Source: JBDROU01 sp043809745 [NCBI: bacterium] | Lineage (GTDB): Bacteria > Elusimicrobiota > JBDRMW01 | Assembly: GCA_043809745.1 (NCBI GenBank) | Contig: JBDROU010000073.1 | Location: 62,001-126,000 of the forward strand | DNA: 64,000 nucleotides | Direction of reading: 5' to 3' | Part shown: one piece after another, positions 9,082-18,283 of the stretch | Layout of the letters: the number at the start of each line of letters is the position of its first letter | Numbering within the stretch: the stretch's first letter is position 1 | Translations under genes and position numbers: made by a program | Notes under the pieces: model-generated | Database searches by the model: none | What the model was told of the DNA's origin: nothing | Seen by the model: the letters and a program-made list of their open reading frames with translations, nothing else

Positions 9082-9446
9082 AATACATTAACCCCTTTGC
9101 CTAAAAGAAAAGTATGCCCTTGTTTGGTAATAATAGTTCCTTCCACAGCTACTTCTTTATTTTCCAGTTGGGGTATAGCAAAGTTAGAGGCATTTAAGTC
9201 AATATATATCTCGCCGGAAGAGTCTTTTAAATAGAACCAGCAGCCTGTTGGGCATTCAACTGAAATTTGACCTTTTACTAATACGTTTTTATCTTTGAAT
9301 TTAGATGGATATTTCAAGATGCTTCCTATTGAGGTTGGTTCAGTAAGCGCAATATCTTTCCCGAATTTATTTTCGGATACGCAACCGGCGCTGCTCACTA
9401 TAAAACCTATAAAAAATATTCCGCTAAGAATATTTATATCTATCAT
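9078..9446 (-). CDS. Lipoprotein with OB-fold-like domain
   Basis: The 122-residue product has a hydrophobic leader and lipobox SSAGC with the lipidated Cys at residue 22. After it comes a small beta-rich domain (PSKFKDKNVLVKGQISVEC, WFYLKDSSGEIYIDL, NKEVAVEGTI) with the pattern of bacterial OB-fold proteins that bind small ligands or metals. ATG 9446 with AGGA just upstream was chosen. An in-frame TTG at 9467 would add Arg and Lys to the leader but overlaps a TATAAT box at 9467-9472 that may be its own -10. It is translationally coupled to the Omp85-like gene and shares its operon. Specific function unknown. Confidence 0.7.
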   Translation of the reverse strand: MIDINILSGIFFIGFIVSSAGCVSENKFGKDIALTEPTSIGSILKYPSKFKDKNVLVKGQISVECPTGCWFYLKDSSGEIYIDLNASNFAIPQLENKEVAVEGTIITKQGHTFLLGKGVNVL

Positions 9447-9663
9447 TTTCCTGGACCCATAAGACAATTATAACAATATCAAAATCATTTAGAAAGAATA
9501 TATATCTGCGTATGTTCAGTTTGCGATTGATAGTAAATCAGAATATATAGTAATATTGTTAATGAGTTAATTTGTTAAATAGTAAAAATGGTTTAATTTA
9601 GGTAATCGAATTTAGTCAAATCAGTATTAATATATACTAAAGATTAAGCGGGGGATAAATAAG

Positions 9664-10398
9664 ATGCTGGGAAAAAATGATTTAAGAGGGAAATTGCCAT
9701 TTGTTGAAAGGGTAGCTAATGTTGAAAAGATATTTTTAAGAGGGAGGCGGCATAGAGGAGAGGACTTAGAAAGCGCAGTAAGAATATTTTTGGAATTTTT
9801 AAGAGGATATGAATCTATGGATTTTAACGGTCCATGCGTAACAGTGTTTGGTTCATCTAAATTTAAGGAAAATCACCCTTATTACAAGATGGCTAGAGAA
9901 CTTGGCAGAAGATTGGCAGAAAAGGGATTTGTGGTTATGACCGGTGGAGGACCTGGTATTATGGAAGCAGCGAATCGAGGAGCCAAGGAGGCCGGGGGAT
10001 ATACTGTTGGCTGTAATATACTGCTCCCTCAAGAACAGAAGCCAAATCGCTATCTTGATAAATTTATTGAATTTGATCATTTTTTTGTGCGAAAAGTGAT
10101 GTTAGTTAAGTATTCCAGCGCTTTTGTTGTTTTACCCGGAGGGTTTGGAACACTAGATGAATTCTTTGAAACAATCACGCTAATTCAAACAAAGAAACTA
10201 GACCGTTTCCCGATTATGGCGATGGGAACGCCTTTTTGGTCTAAAATTAGAAATTTTGTTCAGGATTCACTTATTAAAGAAAAAACTATTGATATCGAAG
10301 ATTTAAGTCTGTTAAAATCAACCGATTCAGTTGAAGAAGCAGTATCATACATTTTACAAAGATACAGGAAAGAAACAAAACGAGAGTCAAAAAAATAA
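9664..10398 (+). CDS. LOG-family protein (TIGR00730-type nucleotide phosphoribohydrolase-like)
   Basis: The 244-residue protein has the two signatures of the LOG/TIGR00730 family: GGGPGIMEAANRGA (near residues 98-111) and PGGFGTLDEFFE (near 158-169), which form the phosphate-binding and catalytic site. Family members split nucleoside 5'-monophosphates such as cytokinin riboside monophosphate or AMP to the base and ribose 5-phosphate. The N-terminal 60 residues are an extension found in the longer bacterial subgroup. GGGGG at 9650-9654 gives a ribosome-binding site nine bases before ATG. The gene is alone or heads the run with the HAD gene 51 bp downstream. True substrate not predictable. Confidence 0.85.
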   Translation: MLGKNDLRGKLPFVERVANVEKIFLRGRRHRGEDLESAVRIFLEFLRGYESMDFNGPCVTVFGSSKFKENHPYYKMARELGRRLAEKGFVVMTGGGPGIMEAANRGAKEAGGYTVGCNILLPQEQKPNRYLDKFIEFDHFFVRKVMLVKYSSAFVVLPGGFGTLDEFFETITLIQTKKLDRFPIMAMGTPFWSKIRNFVQDSLIKEKTIDIEDLSLLKSTDSVEEAVSYILQRYRKETKRESKK

Positions 10399-10449
10399 GC
10401 TTAAAATCTACTGTAAACACATATATATAAATTCGAGTACAACCTTACT

Positions 10450-11217
10450 ATGCACAATATTAATAATATAATAACTAAGGAGAATTTTGATGCTGTATTA
10501 TTTGATATGGATGGGGTTTTAACAGTTACTGCTACAGTGCATGCAAAATGCTGGAAGAGAATGTTTGATCAGTTTCTTGAGGGGTATTCGGAGAAAAATA
10601 ATCAGCCGTTTATTCCTTTTGATGAAGACCGTGATTATAAGCTCTATGTTGATGGTAAACCGAGAAATGACGGGGTGCGCAGTTTTCTTGAATCGCGCGG
10701 TATCACACTTCCTGAAGGCAATTCTGAATCAATTCCGGATAATTCCACTATATCAGGGTTGGCTAACTGGAAAAACATCTGTGTTAATAATGTTTTTAGA
10801 ACAAAAGGGGTTGATGTTTATGAAGGATCATTAAGATATGTATTACATATAAGGAGTCTTGAAATCAAAACTGCGGTGGTTACTTCAAGCAAAAATTGCG
10901 ATGAGATACTAAAAACTGCCGGAATTAATGAGTTGTTTGATGCGAGGGTGGATGGAACGGTTTCCAGTGAACTGAATTTATCAGGTAAACCGGATCCTGA
11001 TATATTTTTAGAAGCTGCTAAAAAGTTGGGAGTTTCTCCCAAGCGTTCTGTGGTAATTGAAGACGCAATTTCCGGGGTGCAAGCGGGAAAAAACGGCGGA
11101 TTCGGGCTGGTTATTGGTGTTAACCGTGACGGTGATCCGGAACTGCTTAGTAAGAATGGAGCGGATATTGTAGTTAATGATTTAGGGGAATTGCTTAGTA
11201 GGAAATATATGGAGTGA
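10450..11217 (+). CDS. HAD-superfamily hydrolase, beta-phosphoglucomutase-like
   Basis: This is a 255-residue HAD IA enzyme: motif I FDMDGVLT (near residues 19-26) with the nucleophile and acid Asp, motif II TSS near residue 144, motif III Lys in SGKPDPDIF (near 180), and motif IV VIEDAISGVQAG (near 203-214). The insert with YVDGKPRNDGVRSFLESRGI is typical of the beta-phosphoglucomutase-like subgroup found with trehalose or maltose phosphorylases, so a sugar phosphate is the likely substrate, either isomerised or dephosphorylated. That fits the maltokinase/glgB genes 8 kb away, although this link is inference. No Shine-Dalgarno sequence precedes ATG. Confidence 0.8.
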   Translation: MHNINNIITKENFDAVLFDMDGVLTVTATVHAKCWKRMFDQFLEGYSEKNNQPFIPFDEDRDYKLYVDGKPRNDGVRSFLESRGITLPEGNSESIPDNSTISGLANWKNICVNNVFRTKGVDVYEGSLRYVLHIRSLEIKTAVVTSSKNCDEILKTAGINELFDARVDGTVSSELNLSGKPDPDIFLEAAKKLGVSPKRSVVIEDAISGVQAGKNGGFGLVIGVNRDGDPELLSKNGADIVVNDLGELLSRKYME

Positions 11218-11259
11218 AGCTGAAACTAACCGGCAGTTTTATCCTGAAACTGAAAGAAG

Positions 11260-13458
11260 ATGAAATTATTAAAAAGAACAGTTAAAAGATTTTATTCTTT
11301 TATTCTTGCTGTTATTGCAATTCTTATATTTTCAGTTGTGTTTTTGTACCTTACTGCAAACCAGTTTCTTATCCCTAAAATTATATTACCTCAACTTCGT
11401 CAATATCTAAATCATACTTTTGGCAAGAACCTAATTGTAGAATTCAAAGATGTAAAATACAATTTTGTTGAAGGATTTGTTATAAATAATTTTTCGATTA
11501 AAAGTAAGTTGCCGCATGAAATATCAAAAATTATATATGTGCCAAATATCCAGATTGATTTGGAATGGATACGGCTTTTTATGAGAAGTATTGTTGTGTC
11601 GCGTTGTGTTCTAGAAAATCCGGAAGTTTCAATTATACGCAGTAAGTCAGTAGATTGGAATATAAGGCCGATACTTAATATCAATCTGTTTGAAGAAAAG
11701 AAAACGGGTAAATTCAGCTTCAGGATACGTAAGCTTGAATTAAAAGATGGTACAGTTGAATTTACAGATACTGCGAAAGAAAACAACTCACTCAAGCTGA
11801 ATATTAACAGAATAAATGCAAGATTAATTAACAAATTGCCGAATTTATATCATGTCTATACTTCAGTTCAGGATATTGCCGGCGGCAGTACATCTTTAGA
11901 AATTTTTGTGGAATATGATAAAAGAGCAAGAGCGGCAAGTGGTAAGGTAACTGCCGCTACTGATGCGTTTGGCGGGTTTTGGGGGTACTATATTGATGAT
12001 ATAGTTAAACCGTGGGATGCTGATGCGGATGTTGTTAAACTAGATATAGGATTTATTTACAAAAATAATTCCTTGAAATTAACCAGTGAAGCAGCGCTCA
12101 CAAATGGATGCTTTAAGCGGAATAATTTTCAGCTGAAAGGTGCTGTCAATTTAATTAATCAGATGTTATTTGTGAATAATATTTATCAAAAGGAATATGC
12201 AAGAACAGAGGCGGAATTAATCGATGGGTCAATTATATTTCAGGAAAGGTCTATTGTCGATAATGCTGTCTTAAAAGCATTAATAAACCAAAAAATATTT
12301 AAAGTTGAGGAATTAAACGGAACAATAAAATATTATCCGATCTCACTGACCGGATCAGCTACATTATCTATGCCGTATCAAATCAATTTATCTGGAACAA
12401 TAAGCAATTTTAACGCTGATATAAAATCAACAATAAATAATAATAAGGATGGAATATTCAAATTAATATGCAAAAAGAGCGATTCTTATATTAATCTCGG
12501 TATGCAGTTTAAGAATCTAGAGGAACTAGAAATGACCTCAAACCTGCTGTGCAAGCTTAATATGGAAGATTTAAAAGATATTTTCAAGAACGCAGTATTT
12601 TTAAAGAAAGTTGATGGTGATATATCTATATTAGGATTAATAGATGGCAGTTTGAAGTTTCCTTCTTCTCTAGGGGGCGAAATTAATATTGAAATAAGTG
12701 AGTTTTCTTATGATAAATCAGCGCCACAGTCAATTAACATTCAGTTGAATGGTGCAGAAGGGGTATTTAGAGGCACCATTCCGGAAACTTCTTTTTTTAG
12801 CGGCAGTTTAAGAGGCTTATTACAGGCAGACTTTAATAAATGGGGTATCGAATTACACTTGAATAAGGTGGATCTTGAAGCTATTAGTAAAGGTTATAAT
12901 GGTTTGAATGGTCTAAGTGGCATGTTAAACAGTGATATCGCAGCGGTTGCTCCATGGGCGGATTGCAAAAAAATAACGGGGAAAGGATATGTTTTTGTTA
13001 ATAAATCTTATGTGGGCAAATATAAATTATTTAATGAAATTGAGGATTTAGTTAATGAGATTATTCCGGATAAAGGCCTTTCAGAGTTTGATACTATCGA
13101 ATTAAATTTTAGCGTAGGTGATAAAAAGTTAACAATTGAAAATTCTTTATTCAGTTCAAAATTAATTAATATGAGTATTATGGGTGATATTACATTTGAG
13201 AAGAAAGTAAATTTAATTGCGGGAATTCAAATCTTTACAGGAGCTGTAGCTGGGGCGCTTAGGAAGTTTTTGGGGGCATTAATTCCATTTGCAGACACGT
13301 TTGATTTCAGGCTAAATGTGATGCAAATAGAAATAACAGGTACTATGCCGAAGTTAAAGAAAAGAGCTCAGAAAAAGCCGTTAAAATGGCTAACCGAGTT
13401 TTTTAAGATCCAAAAAATTAAACAAAACAAACTTTCTTTAAAAGAATTATGGAATTAA
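11260..13458 (+). CDS. AsmA/TamB-like inner-membrane anchored protein
   Basis: This 732-residue protein has one N-terminal transmembrane helix (about 15-36) and then a long periplasmic stretch of beta strands with little charge pattern. The opening (helix, then QLRQYLNHTFGKNLIVEFKDVKYNFVEGFVINNFSIKS) and the C-terminal DTFDFRLNVMQIEITGTMPKLKKR match AsmA-like proteins, which are thought to form hydrophobic grooves that carry phospholipids between the membranes. GAAAG at 11250-11254 serves as a weak ribosome-binding site. It follows the HAD gene by 42 bp and may be cotranscribed. Divergence makes the exact subfamily uncertain. Confidence 0.7.
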   Translation: MKLLKRTVKRFYSFILAVIAILIFSVVFLYLTANQFLIPKIILPQLRQYLNHTFGKNLIVEFKDVKYNFVEGFVINNFSIKSKLPHEISKIIYVPNIQIDLEWIRLFMRSIVVSRCVLENPEVSIIRSKSVDWNIRPILNINLFEEKKTGKFSFRIRKLELKDGTVEFTDTAKENNSLKLNINRINARLINKLPNLYHVYTSVQDIAGGSTSLEIFVEYDKRARAASGKVTAATDAFGGFWGYYIDDIVKPWDADADVVKLDIGFIYKNNSLKLTSEAALTNGCFKRNNFQLKGAVNLINQMLFVNNIYQKEYARTEAELIDGSIIFQERSIVDNAVLKALINQKIFKVEELNGTIKYYPISLTGSATLSMPYQINLSGTISNFNADIKSTINNNKDGIFKLICKKSDSYINLGMQFKNLEELEMTSNLLCKLNMEDLKDIFKNAVFLKKVDGDISILGLIDGSLKFPSSLGGEINIEISEFSYDKSAPQSINIQLNGAEGVFRGTIPETSFFSGSLRGLLQADFNKWGIELHLNKVDLEAISKGYNGLNGLSGMLNSDIAAVAPWADCKKITGKGYVFVNKSYVGKYKLFNEIEDLVNEIIPDKGLSEFDTIELNFSVGDKKLTIENSLFSSKLINMSIMGDITFEKKVNLIAGIQIFTGAVAGALRKFLGALIPFADTFDFRLNVMQIEITGTMPKLKKRAQKKPLKWLTEFFKIQKIKQNKLSLKELWN

Positions 13459-13843
13459 CCCTTGAATTAAGGCTCATTTAACTCGGGATAATAGAAGTAT
13501 AATTCAAGGATTGACCCAAGGGATGGTTAATTTATAAGATAATTAAAAAATATGGCAGAATCATTGCTTATATTATCTACTATTATCGGATCACTTTATC
13601 CGCTGGTTAAGGATAGGGCAGTTTTAATTAATGAGGAATAAAGACATGCCGCTCAGGCTTTGGTGCTCTATCCAGAGGAAATTAAAGATAGCTAGAATGA
13701 ATTTGCATAATAATTGTGCTGATGTCAATAAGTTTTTCAAATATTCAAAATAATTGTGATTTATTTAGATTTGACTCTTTATTATGCTTTATAGTATATT
13801 GAGGTAAATCCAAGTATCCAAAATCTTAAATATTTACAATATA
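13459..13843. other. 385-bp intergenic region
   Basis: A long-loop inverted repeat lies at its left end (13460-13509). A 29-codon ORF at 13552-13641 has no ribosome-binding site and no recognisable product. A TTGACT at 13771-13776 with TATATT at 13795-13800 (18-bp spacer) is a reasonable promoter for the Na/Pi cotransporter gene. Nothing else is supported. Confidence 0.45.
13460..13509. repeat. Perfect 10-bp inverted repeat after the AsmA-like gene
   Basis: CCTTGAATTA at 13460-13469 pairs with TAATTCAAGG at 13500-13509 across a 30-nt loop, right after the stop codon. There is no T-run after it, so it is not a standard intrinsic terminator; it may protect the mRNA end. Confidence 0.45.
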
Positions 13844-14968
13844 ATGAATAAAGAAGCATTCAGACTAATAATAAAAATACTTCTTGTAGCTTTTTTTCTG
13901 TACCTTTTTCTTGTAAGCATCAGTCTTATGAGCGTTGCTTTCAAAGGATTTGGGAGGGAATTCGCAGAAGGTTTATTAGTGTCAACCAGTAATCCTTTTG
14001 TGGCTTTATTTATAGGTATATTAGCAACCAGCATTGTTCAAAGTTCATCAACAATAACATCGATAGTTGTGGGTATGGTTGCATCAGGTATTTTGTCAAT
14101 AAGTAATGCTATCCCCATAATTATGGGCGCTAACATAGGGACGACCGTAACAAATTTATTAGTTTCATTCGGGCATATTGTCAGAAGAGAAGAGTTCAAA
14201 AAGGCTATTGCCGGCGCGGCGGTTCATGATTTCTTTAACATAATATGTGTAGCTATAATGTTCCCGTTGCAGTTAACAACCGGTTTTTTAGAGAAACTTG
14301 CTACAGTATTATCCGGGCTTTTTGTTAATTGCGGTGGAATTAAGTTTACCAGTCCGTTAAAAATCATAACTCAGCCGGCAGTTAATATTATTAAACATTT
14401 TTTTGTTGATTTTCTAAATTTGTCCGGCAAAGCAGGATATATATGCGTTTTAGCGGTTTCAGTGCTTTTTCTGTTTGGTTCGCTTTATTATATAGTTAAG
14501 CTCATGCGTTCTTTGATAATTCAAAGATCGGAAACAATACTTGGCAATATTATCGGGAAACAAGGGATTATAGGCATCTTTATCGGATTTATTTTTACCG
14601 CGCTTGTGCAGAGCAGTTCAATAACCACATCCCTTTTAATCCCTCTTATAGGAGCGGGTGTGTTAACAATTGAGGTTGCATTCCCGATTACAATGGGCGC
14701 CAATGTTGGAACAACCACAACGGCAATTCTTGCTTCTTTTGCCACAGGTAATCCTGCGGCAATCACTATTGCATTTGTTCATTTTCTGTTTAATATGATT
14801 GGGGTTTGCCTGCTTTATCCATTTAAGATATTCAGACAAATACCAATTGCTCTTGCTAAAAAGCTGGGTGAGTTGGCCTATATAAAGAGAAGGTATGCGG
14901 TTATTTTTGTTTTGAGTGTTTTTTTTATAATCCCTGCATTATTGATTTTTATTTATAGATTATTTTAA
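13844..14968 (+). CDS. Na+/phosphate cotransporter family protein
   Basis: This 374-residue membrane protein has the two inverted repeats of the Na/Pi cotransporter (PF02690) family, each with QSSS (at residues 66 and 256) and a following GANIGTTVT or GANVGTTTT. About eight to nine hydrophobic segments are visible. Family members import phosphate with sodium. The usual bacterial fusion carries a C-terminal PhoU domain; here PhoU is a separate gene 15 bp downstream, so the pair is the split form. The start is set by the hydrophobic N terminus; no ribosome-binding site is clear. The promoter lacks the TTTACA repeats seen elsewhere in the window. Confidence 0.92.
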   Translation: MNKEAFRLIIKILLVAFFLYLFLVSISLMSVAFKGFGREFAEGLLVSTSNPFVALFIGILATSIVQSSSTITSIVVGMVASGILSISNAIPIIMGANIGTTVTNLLVSFGHIVRREEFKKAIAGAAVHDFFNIICVAIMFPLQLTTGFLEKLATVLSGLFVNCGGIKFTSPLKIITQPAVNIIKHFFVDFLNLSGKAGYICVLAVSVLFLFGSLYYIVKLMRSLIIQRSETILGNIIGKQGIIGIFIGFIFTALVQSSSITTSLLIPLIGAGVLTIEVAFPITMGANVGTTTTAILASFATGNPAAITIAFVHFLFNMIGVCLLYPFKIFRQIPIALAKKLGELAYIKRRYAVIFVLSVFFIIPALLIFIYRLF

Positions 14969-14983
14969 TCAGGAGGTGCGTTT

Positions 14984-15649
14984 ATGTTTAGGAATTTGTT
15001 TCAGATATGGAAAGGAAAAGACTTCTTTCATCATGTCATTGATGAATTTGGAGTGATGCTGGATGATACAGAGGATATGTTTAATTCAGTATGCAGAAAA
15101 TTGCTGTTTAATGAAGAAGTGCCGAACTTAAAAGAAAAGATATATTCCATAGACAAACAGGTAAATAATCTGGAGAGGGACATCAGGAAAAGGGTTGTGG
15201 AGCATCTATCCATTCAACCTTCGGCCGATGTCCCATTATCACTGCTGCTCATGAGCGTGGTTAAGGATGCAGAGAGATTAGGTGATTATGCGAAGAATCT
15301 TCTTGAGGTGGGTCAATTATTAGATAAACCTATAGATTATGATAAATATTCAAAGCGATTTAATTACCTGGAAAAAGAAATTGCGGATTTATTTAAACGA
15401 ACTAAAAAAGCTTTCATTGAATCTGATGAAAATCTCGCTACCTCATCCTGGAAAGTAGAAAGAGAAATTGTTAAGAAATGCGATGAGATTATAAAAAATT
15501 TAGCGAAAAGCGATTTATCAACTAATCAGGCTGTATGCTATACTCTTATCGCGCGTCATTTTAAGCGGATAGCCGCTCATCTTACCAATATTGCAACTTC
15601 AGTGATTCTGCCGATAAGCGATCTGGACTACTTTGACGAGAAGCGATAG
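14984..15649 (+). CDS. PhoU-domain protein
   Basis: The 221-residue helical protein carries two PhoU three-helix repeats. The metal-binding motif of the first is VVKDAERLGDYAKN (near residues 87-100) and of the second HFKRIAAHLTNIA (near 190-202), both with the conserved E/D..R..D/H pattern, though Asp is replaced by His in the second. PhoU proteins damp phosphate uptake or signalling. The gene has a strong AGGAGG before ATG, lies 15 bp after the Na/Pi cotransporter gene, and most likely gates that transporter. Confidence 0.88.
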   Translation: MFRNLFQIWKGKDFFHHVIDEFGVMLDDTEDMFNSVCRKLLFNEEVPNLKEKIYSIDKQVNNLERDIRKRVVEHLSIQPSADVPLSLLLMSVVKDAERLGDYAKNLLEVGQLLDKPIDYDKYSKRFNYLEKEIADLFKRTKKAFIESDENLATSSWKVEREIVKKCDEIIKNLAKSDLSTNQAVCYTLIARHFKRIAAHLTNIATSVILPISDLDYFDEKR

Positions 15650-15685
15650 GTATCCAAAGCAAATTGTGCCTGCCACTTTTTTTCA

Positions 15686-16186
15686 TTATTCCCACTGATT
15701 TCGGATGGTTACTGTTTTATTGTAAGTGAAACTTTTATCTCTTTTTCTGACTGTCATGGAAGCTATTCTTAGAGTATAACTTGATTTATGCATAAAATAA
15801 ATACTCTCCAATCCTTCGGTTATAAGCGTGCGGGTAGATCCGCCAATGCATCTTTTTAATGTGTCGCCATCTTGAAAATAATTAACTCGTTTTCCTTTTA
15901 GGGTGTAGAAACTGATATTATCAGCTTGTTGTGAGATTCCCGGATACATGCCGTAACTTGCAGATAATCCTTGGGCGGCAGCTGAAGAGTGCCTTATATA
16001 TCTGGTCATCTCATCCAGCGCTATCCTTGCCTGTTGTTGAATTTGTAATTGAGAAGTGGTTGTATGCCAAGTTTTTGATGTTTGTGAAGTAAATTTTGTC
16101 AGTATTAGGGTTACAACGCCTATAATTGCTACAACCATCAGTATCTCTACCAGAGAAAATCCATTTAAGGAGCGACTTCTGTCCAT
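15686..16186 (-). CDS. Type IV pseudopilin (PilW/GspJ-like)
   Basis: This is a 166-residue prepilin-like protein with a short leader and cleavage motif LNGFSLVEILMVV (Gly-Phe cut, Glu5 of the mature form), then a hydrophobic helix and a polar C-terminal domain. The segment QARIALDEMTRYIRHSS resembles PilW/GspJ minor pilins. It overlaps the upstream PilX-like gene by 22 bp and is the last gene of a four-gene minus-strand operon. Its likely role is as a minor pilin in a type IV pilus or type II secretion-like machine. No ATPase or secretin gene is in the window. Confidence 0.85.
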   Translation of the reverse strand: MDRSRSLNGFSLVEILMVVAIIGVVTLILTKFTSQTSKTWHTTTSQLQIQQQARIALDEMTRYIRHSSAAAQGLSASYGMYPGISQQADNISFYTLKGKRVNYFQDGDTLKRCIGGSTRTLITEGLESIYFMHKSSYTLRIASMTVRKRDKSFTYNKTVTIRNQWE

Positions 16187-17391
16187 TCTAGAATCCTTAT
16201 TTCACCGCCAACAAATCCTTCTACAAATTTTACATTCGGGTCATATTTAAGGTGAAAGTTATTATCATCATGTATCTTGTAGCATGTTTGAGAACCGAAA
16301 ATATGAACCGGTTCCAAAAGTTGAGAGGTTTTTGCAACAAATTCACCGGTATCATTGTTGCCTGTATTAATATTACTGCAATAAATCAGCCCGGAAATAC
16401 TGGTTGGGCCCTTATCAATATCTATTCCGCAATTGTCGTTGCCGCTGTCTTTGCCTGCGGATATCATTGCAGGAAGTACAGACATAGGATTAGCAGGATC
16501 TTGATAAGTGTGCTGGTATCTGGCGAAATCTTTCAGGAATATCTCGCCGTCTTCCGTAACGAGCGTCCCTTCTACTGTGATTGTTGCGCCCGGAACATCG
16601 AAATTTATATCTCCTTCAACATAAATTACTCCGTTTAAGTAATACTCATTTGGAGATGTCATAAATGTTGGAAAAGCTGCGTCCCAAGCAGCTGTGTTGG
16701 GGTAATAGGTCCAATTATTTTGAGCCGCATTTTTGAAATATCCTAAATCTACTATAGGAAACGGTAAATATTCAGCATTTTCAGTAAGAGCGCCTACAAC
16801 ACTTGCTATACCTGCGCCGTTTGAAAATTTAATTTTATTGACCGCCGTAACATCGCCAAAAATTTGAACATTTGTTCCCTTGATTAGTACATCTTTGTTG
16901 TTTGCTCCGTTTGAACGGACCGGACCGTCGACCCTGTCAATGAAAGGGGTCCCGTGGTCGTTGAATTTAGCCTCACTTTCCGCAAACGCAATGAAATCGA
17001 ACGCAACGAAAAACCTGCCGACGTCAACCTGTATTCTTCTTTTAGCTTTTGGGTTGTTGAAATTGGGTATTGCTCCAGTGGAAACAATCCTGTATACTGT
17101 CGCGCCTGTGATTGTATAGGTTGTTATAAATGTTTCGAACTCGCCATTTCCAAAGGATAGGGGCGGGTTGTTGTCTCCATCAAAAACCTCATTTATATGT
17201 AATTCAGACATCGCTTTATGAATACCGCCTTCTGCAATGTAAAATGCCGCATCAGAAAGCTTTTGTTTAGTAACGAATTTATTCTCCAGTACAGTCATGT
17301 AAATCAGGGCTGTTCCTATGGTAAGCATAAATAATGCGATCATCATGGTTAATGCCATTGAAAAGCCTTTTGAATTATTTTGTAAAGGCAT
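16165..17391 (-). CDS. PilX-like minor pilin with large C-terminal domain
   Basis: The 408-residue protein begins with KGFSMALTMMIALFMLTIGTALIYM, a PilX-type N-terminal helix, and continues with KLSDAAFYIAEGGIHKAMSEL, the conserved PilX-N segment. The remaining 330 residues are beta-rich, with NFDVPGATITVEGTLVTEDG resembling beta-helix or polymer-forming repeats. Long PilX-like proteins of this kind are common beside PilV/PilW-type pseudopilins. It sits between the HEAT-repeat gene and the PilW/GspJ-like gene in the same operon. The mature domain probably sits at a pilus tip or faces the exterior, which is inference from family behaviour. Confidence 0.78.
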   Translation of the reverse strand: MPLQNNSKGFSMALTMMIALFMLTIGTALIYMTVLENKFVTKQKLSDAAFYIAEGGIHKAMSELHINEVFDGDNNPPLSFGNGEFETFITTYTITGATVYRIVSTGAIPNFNNPKAKRRIQVDVGRFFVAFDFIAFAESEAKFNDHGTPFIDRVDGPVRSNGANNKDVLIKGTNVQIFGDVTAVNKIKFSNGAGIASVVGALTENAEYLPFPIVDLGYFKNAAQNNWTYYPNTAAWDAAFPTFMTSPNEYYLNGVIYVEGDINFDVPGATITVEGTLVTEDGEIFLKDFARYQHTYQDPANPMSVLPAMISAGKDSGNDNCGIDIDKGPTSISGLIYCSNINTGNNDTGEFVAKTSQLLEPVHIFGSQTCYKIHDDNNFHLKYDPNVKFVEGFVGGEIRILEWTEVAP

Positions 17392-17449
17392 TTATTGCAC
17401 CCCTAATTTGCCCCTAAAAGATTATTAAAGAATTGTTAAAAATATTAAT

Positions 17450-18280
17450 TTAATTTCTTCTCATTATAGAATTTATTGCATATTCCGCAGAAGTTCTTAC
17501 ATTGCCGCCTGAACTTTTTGCAACTTGCTCTAAATATGGAATCGCGCTTTCATCTCCTATTTCGGCAAGTATGTTGGCAGCATGTTTTTTAACAGAAGGT
17601 TGATTCTCTTCTAAAAGCGGTAAAACATCAGATATGATAGATGTATCACCAATTTCTCTTATCAGCCATTCAACATCACTTTGCAGGTTTGAATAGGGAT
17701 CTTTTATAATATTTATTAGTACAGCAAAAAGGCGTCTTTTATATGGTCCTGTTGAATTTACGGAATGTTCTAATGCGACTATTGCTGCTTTTCGCACTTC
17801 CAAGTCATTATCCCATTCGATAATATCTATGAGCTGGGGTATTGCATCAGGATGCTTTATGCCGGCGGATCTTATAGCTTTTATAGCACTGATCCTTATT
17901 TTTGGATCAAAATCCTTCATAGTGTTAAGTATTGAATTTATTGATTTGCTGCCGCCTATTTTTTTAAGAGCATTTATTGCTTTTAATTTTTCATTCCTGT
18001 CGGAGCTGTATTTTAATATCCCAATCAGTCTTGGTATGTATTGAGGATCTTTGGAAAAACCCATCGCCTCTACAGAAGTTTTGCTTCCAACTGAATTTAT
18101 AGTTTGAGGTTTGACGTATTGAGTAATAGCAGGTTTTTTTTCTTCACTTGATTCGTTATAGCTTTTTCTTTCATCAGAGGTGGTACGTAAAGGAGCTAAA
18201 ACTACCACTAAAATCAGGAAAAGCGCGACATATATTAGTAAATAAACTATCGCTCTTCCGGAATTATGATTATTTAACAC
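17450..18280 (-). CDS. Membrane-anchored HEAT-repeat protein
   Basis: The 276-residue protein has one N-terminal transmembrane helix (about 10-30), a 40-residue polar linker, then about five to six HEAT repeats (for example KLKAINALKKIGG, KIRISAIKAIRSAG, EVRKAAIVALEHS, SVKKHAANILAEIGDESAI). HEAT solenoids bind proteins rather than act as enzymes. It lies 3 bp after the PilV-like gene and 58 bp before the PilX-like gene, so it is part of the pseudopilin operon and may act as a scaffold for the pilus or secretion machine. The fold call is solid; the role is inferred. Confidence 0.78.
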   Translation of the reverse strand: MLNNHNSGRAIVYLLIYVALFLILVVVLAPLRTTSDERKSYNESSEEKKPAITQYVKPQTINSVGSKTSVEAMGFSKDPQYIPRLIGILKYSSDRNEKLKAINALKKIGGSKSINSILNTMKDFDPKIRISAIKAIRSAGIKHPDAIPQLIDIIEWDNDLEVRKAAIVALEHSVNSTGPYKRRLFAVLINIIKDPYSNLQSDVEWLIREIGDTSIISDVLPLLEENQPSVKKHAANILAEIGDESAIPYLEQVAKSSGGNVRTSAEYAINSIMRRN

Positions 18281-18283
18281 AGC

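Noticed and set aside
13552-13641. 29-codon ORF between the AsmA-like and Na/Pi genes
   Set aside because: No ribosome-binding site, no family match and the sequence has no coding bias; treated as chance.
13761-13800. Fourth repeat-type (Pho-like) promoter before the Na/Pi gene
   Set aside because: TTTA-like words are present but not at 11-bp steps and not 14 bp before any -10 box.
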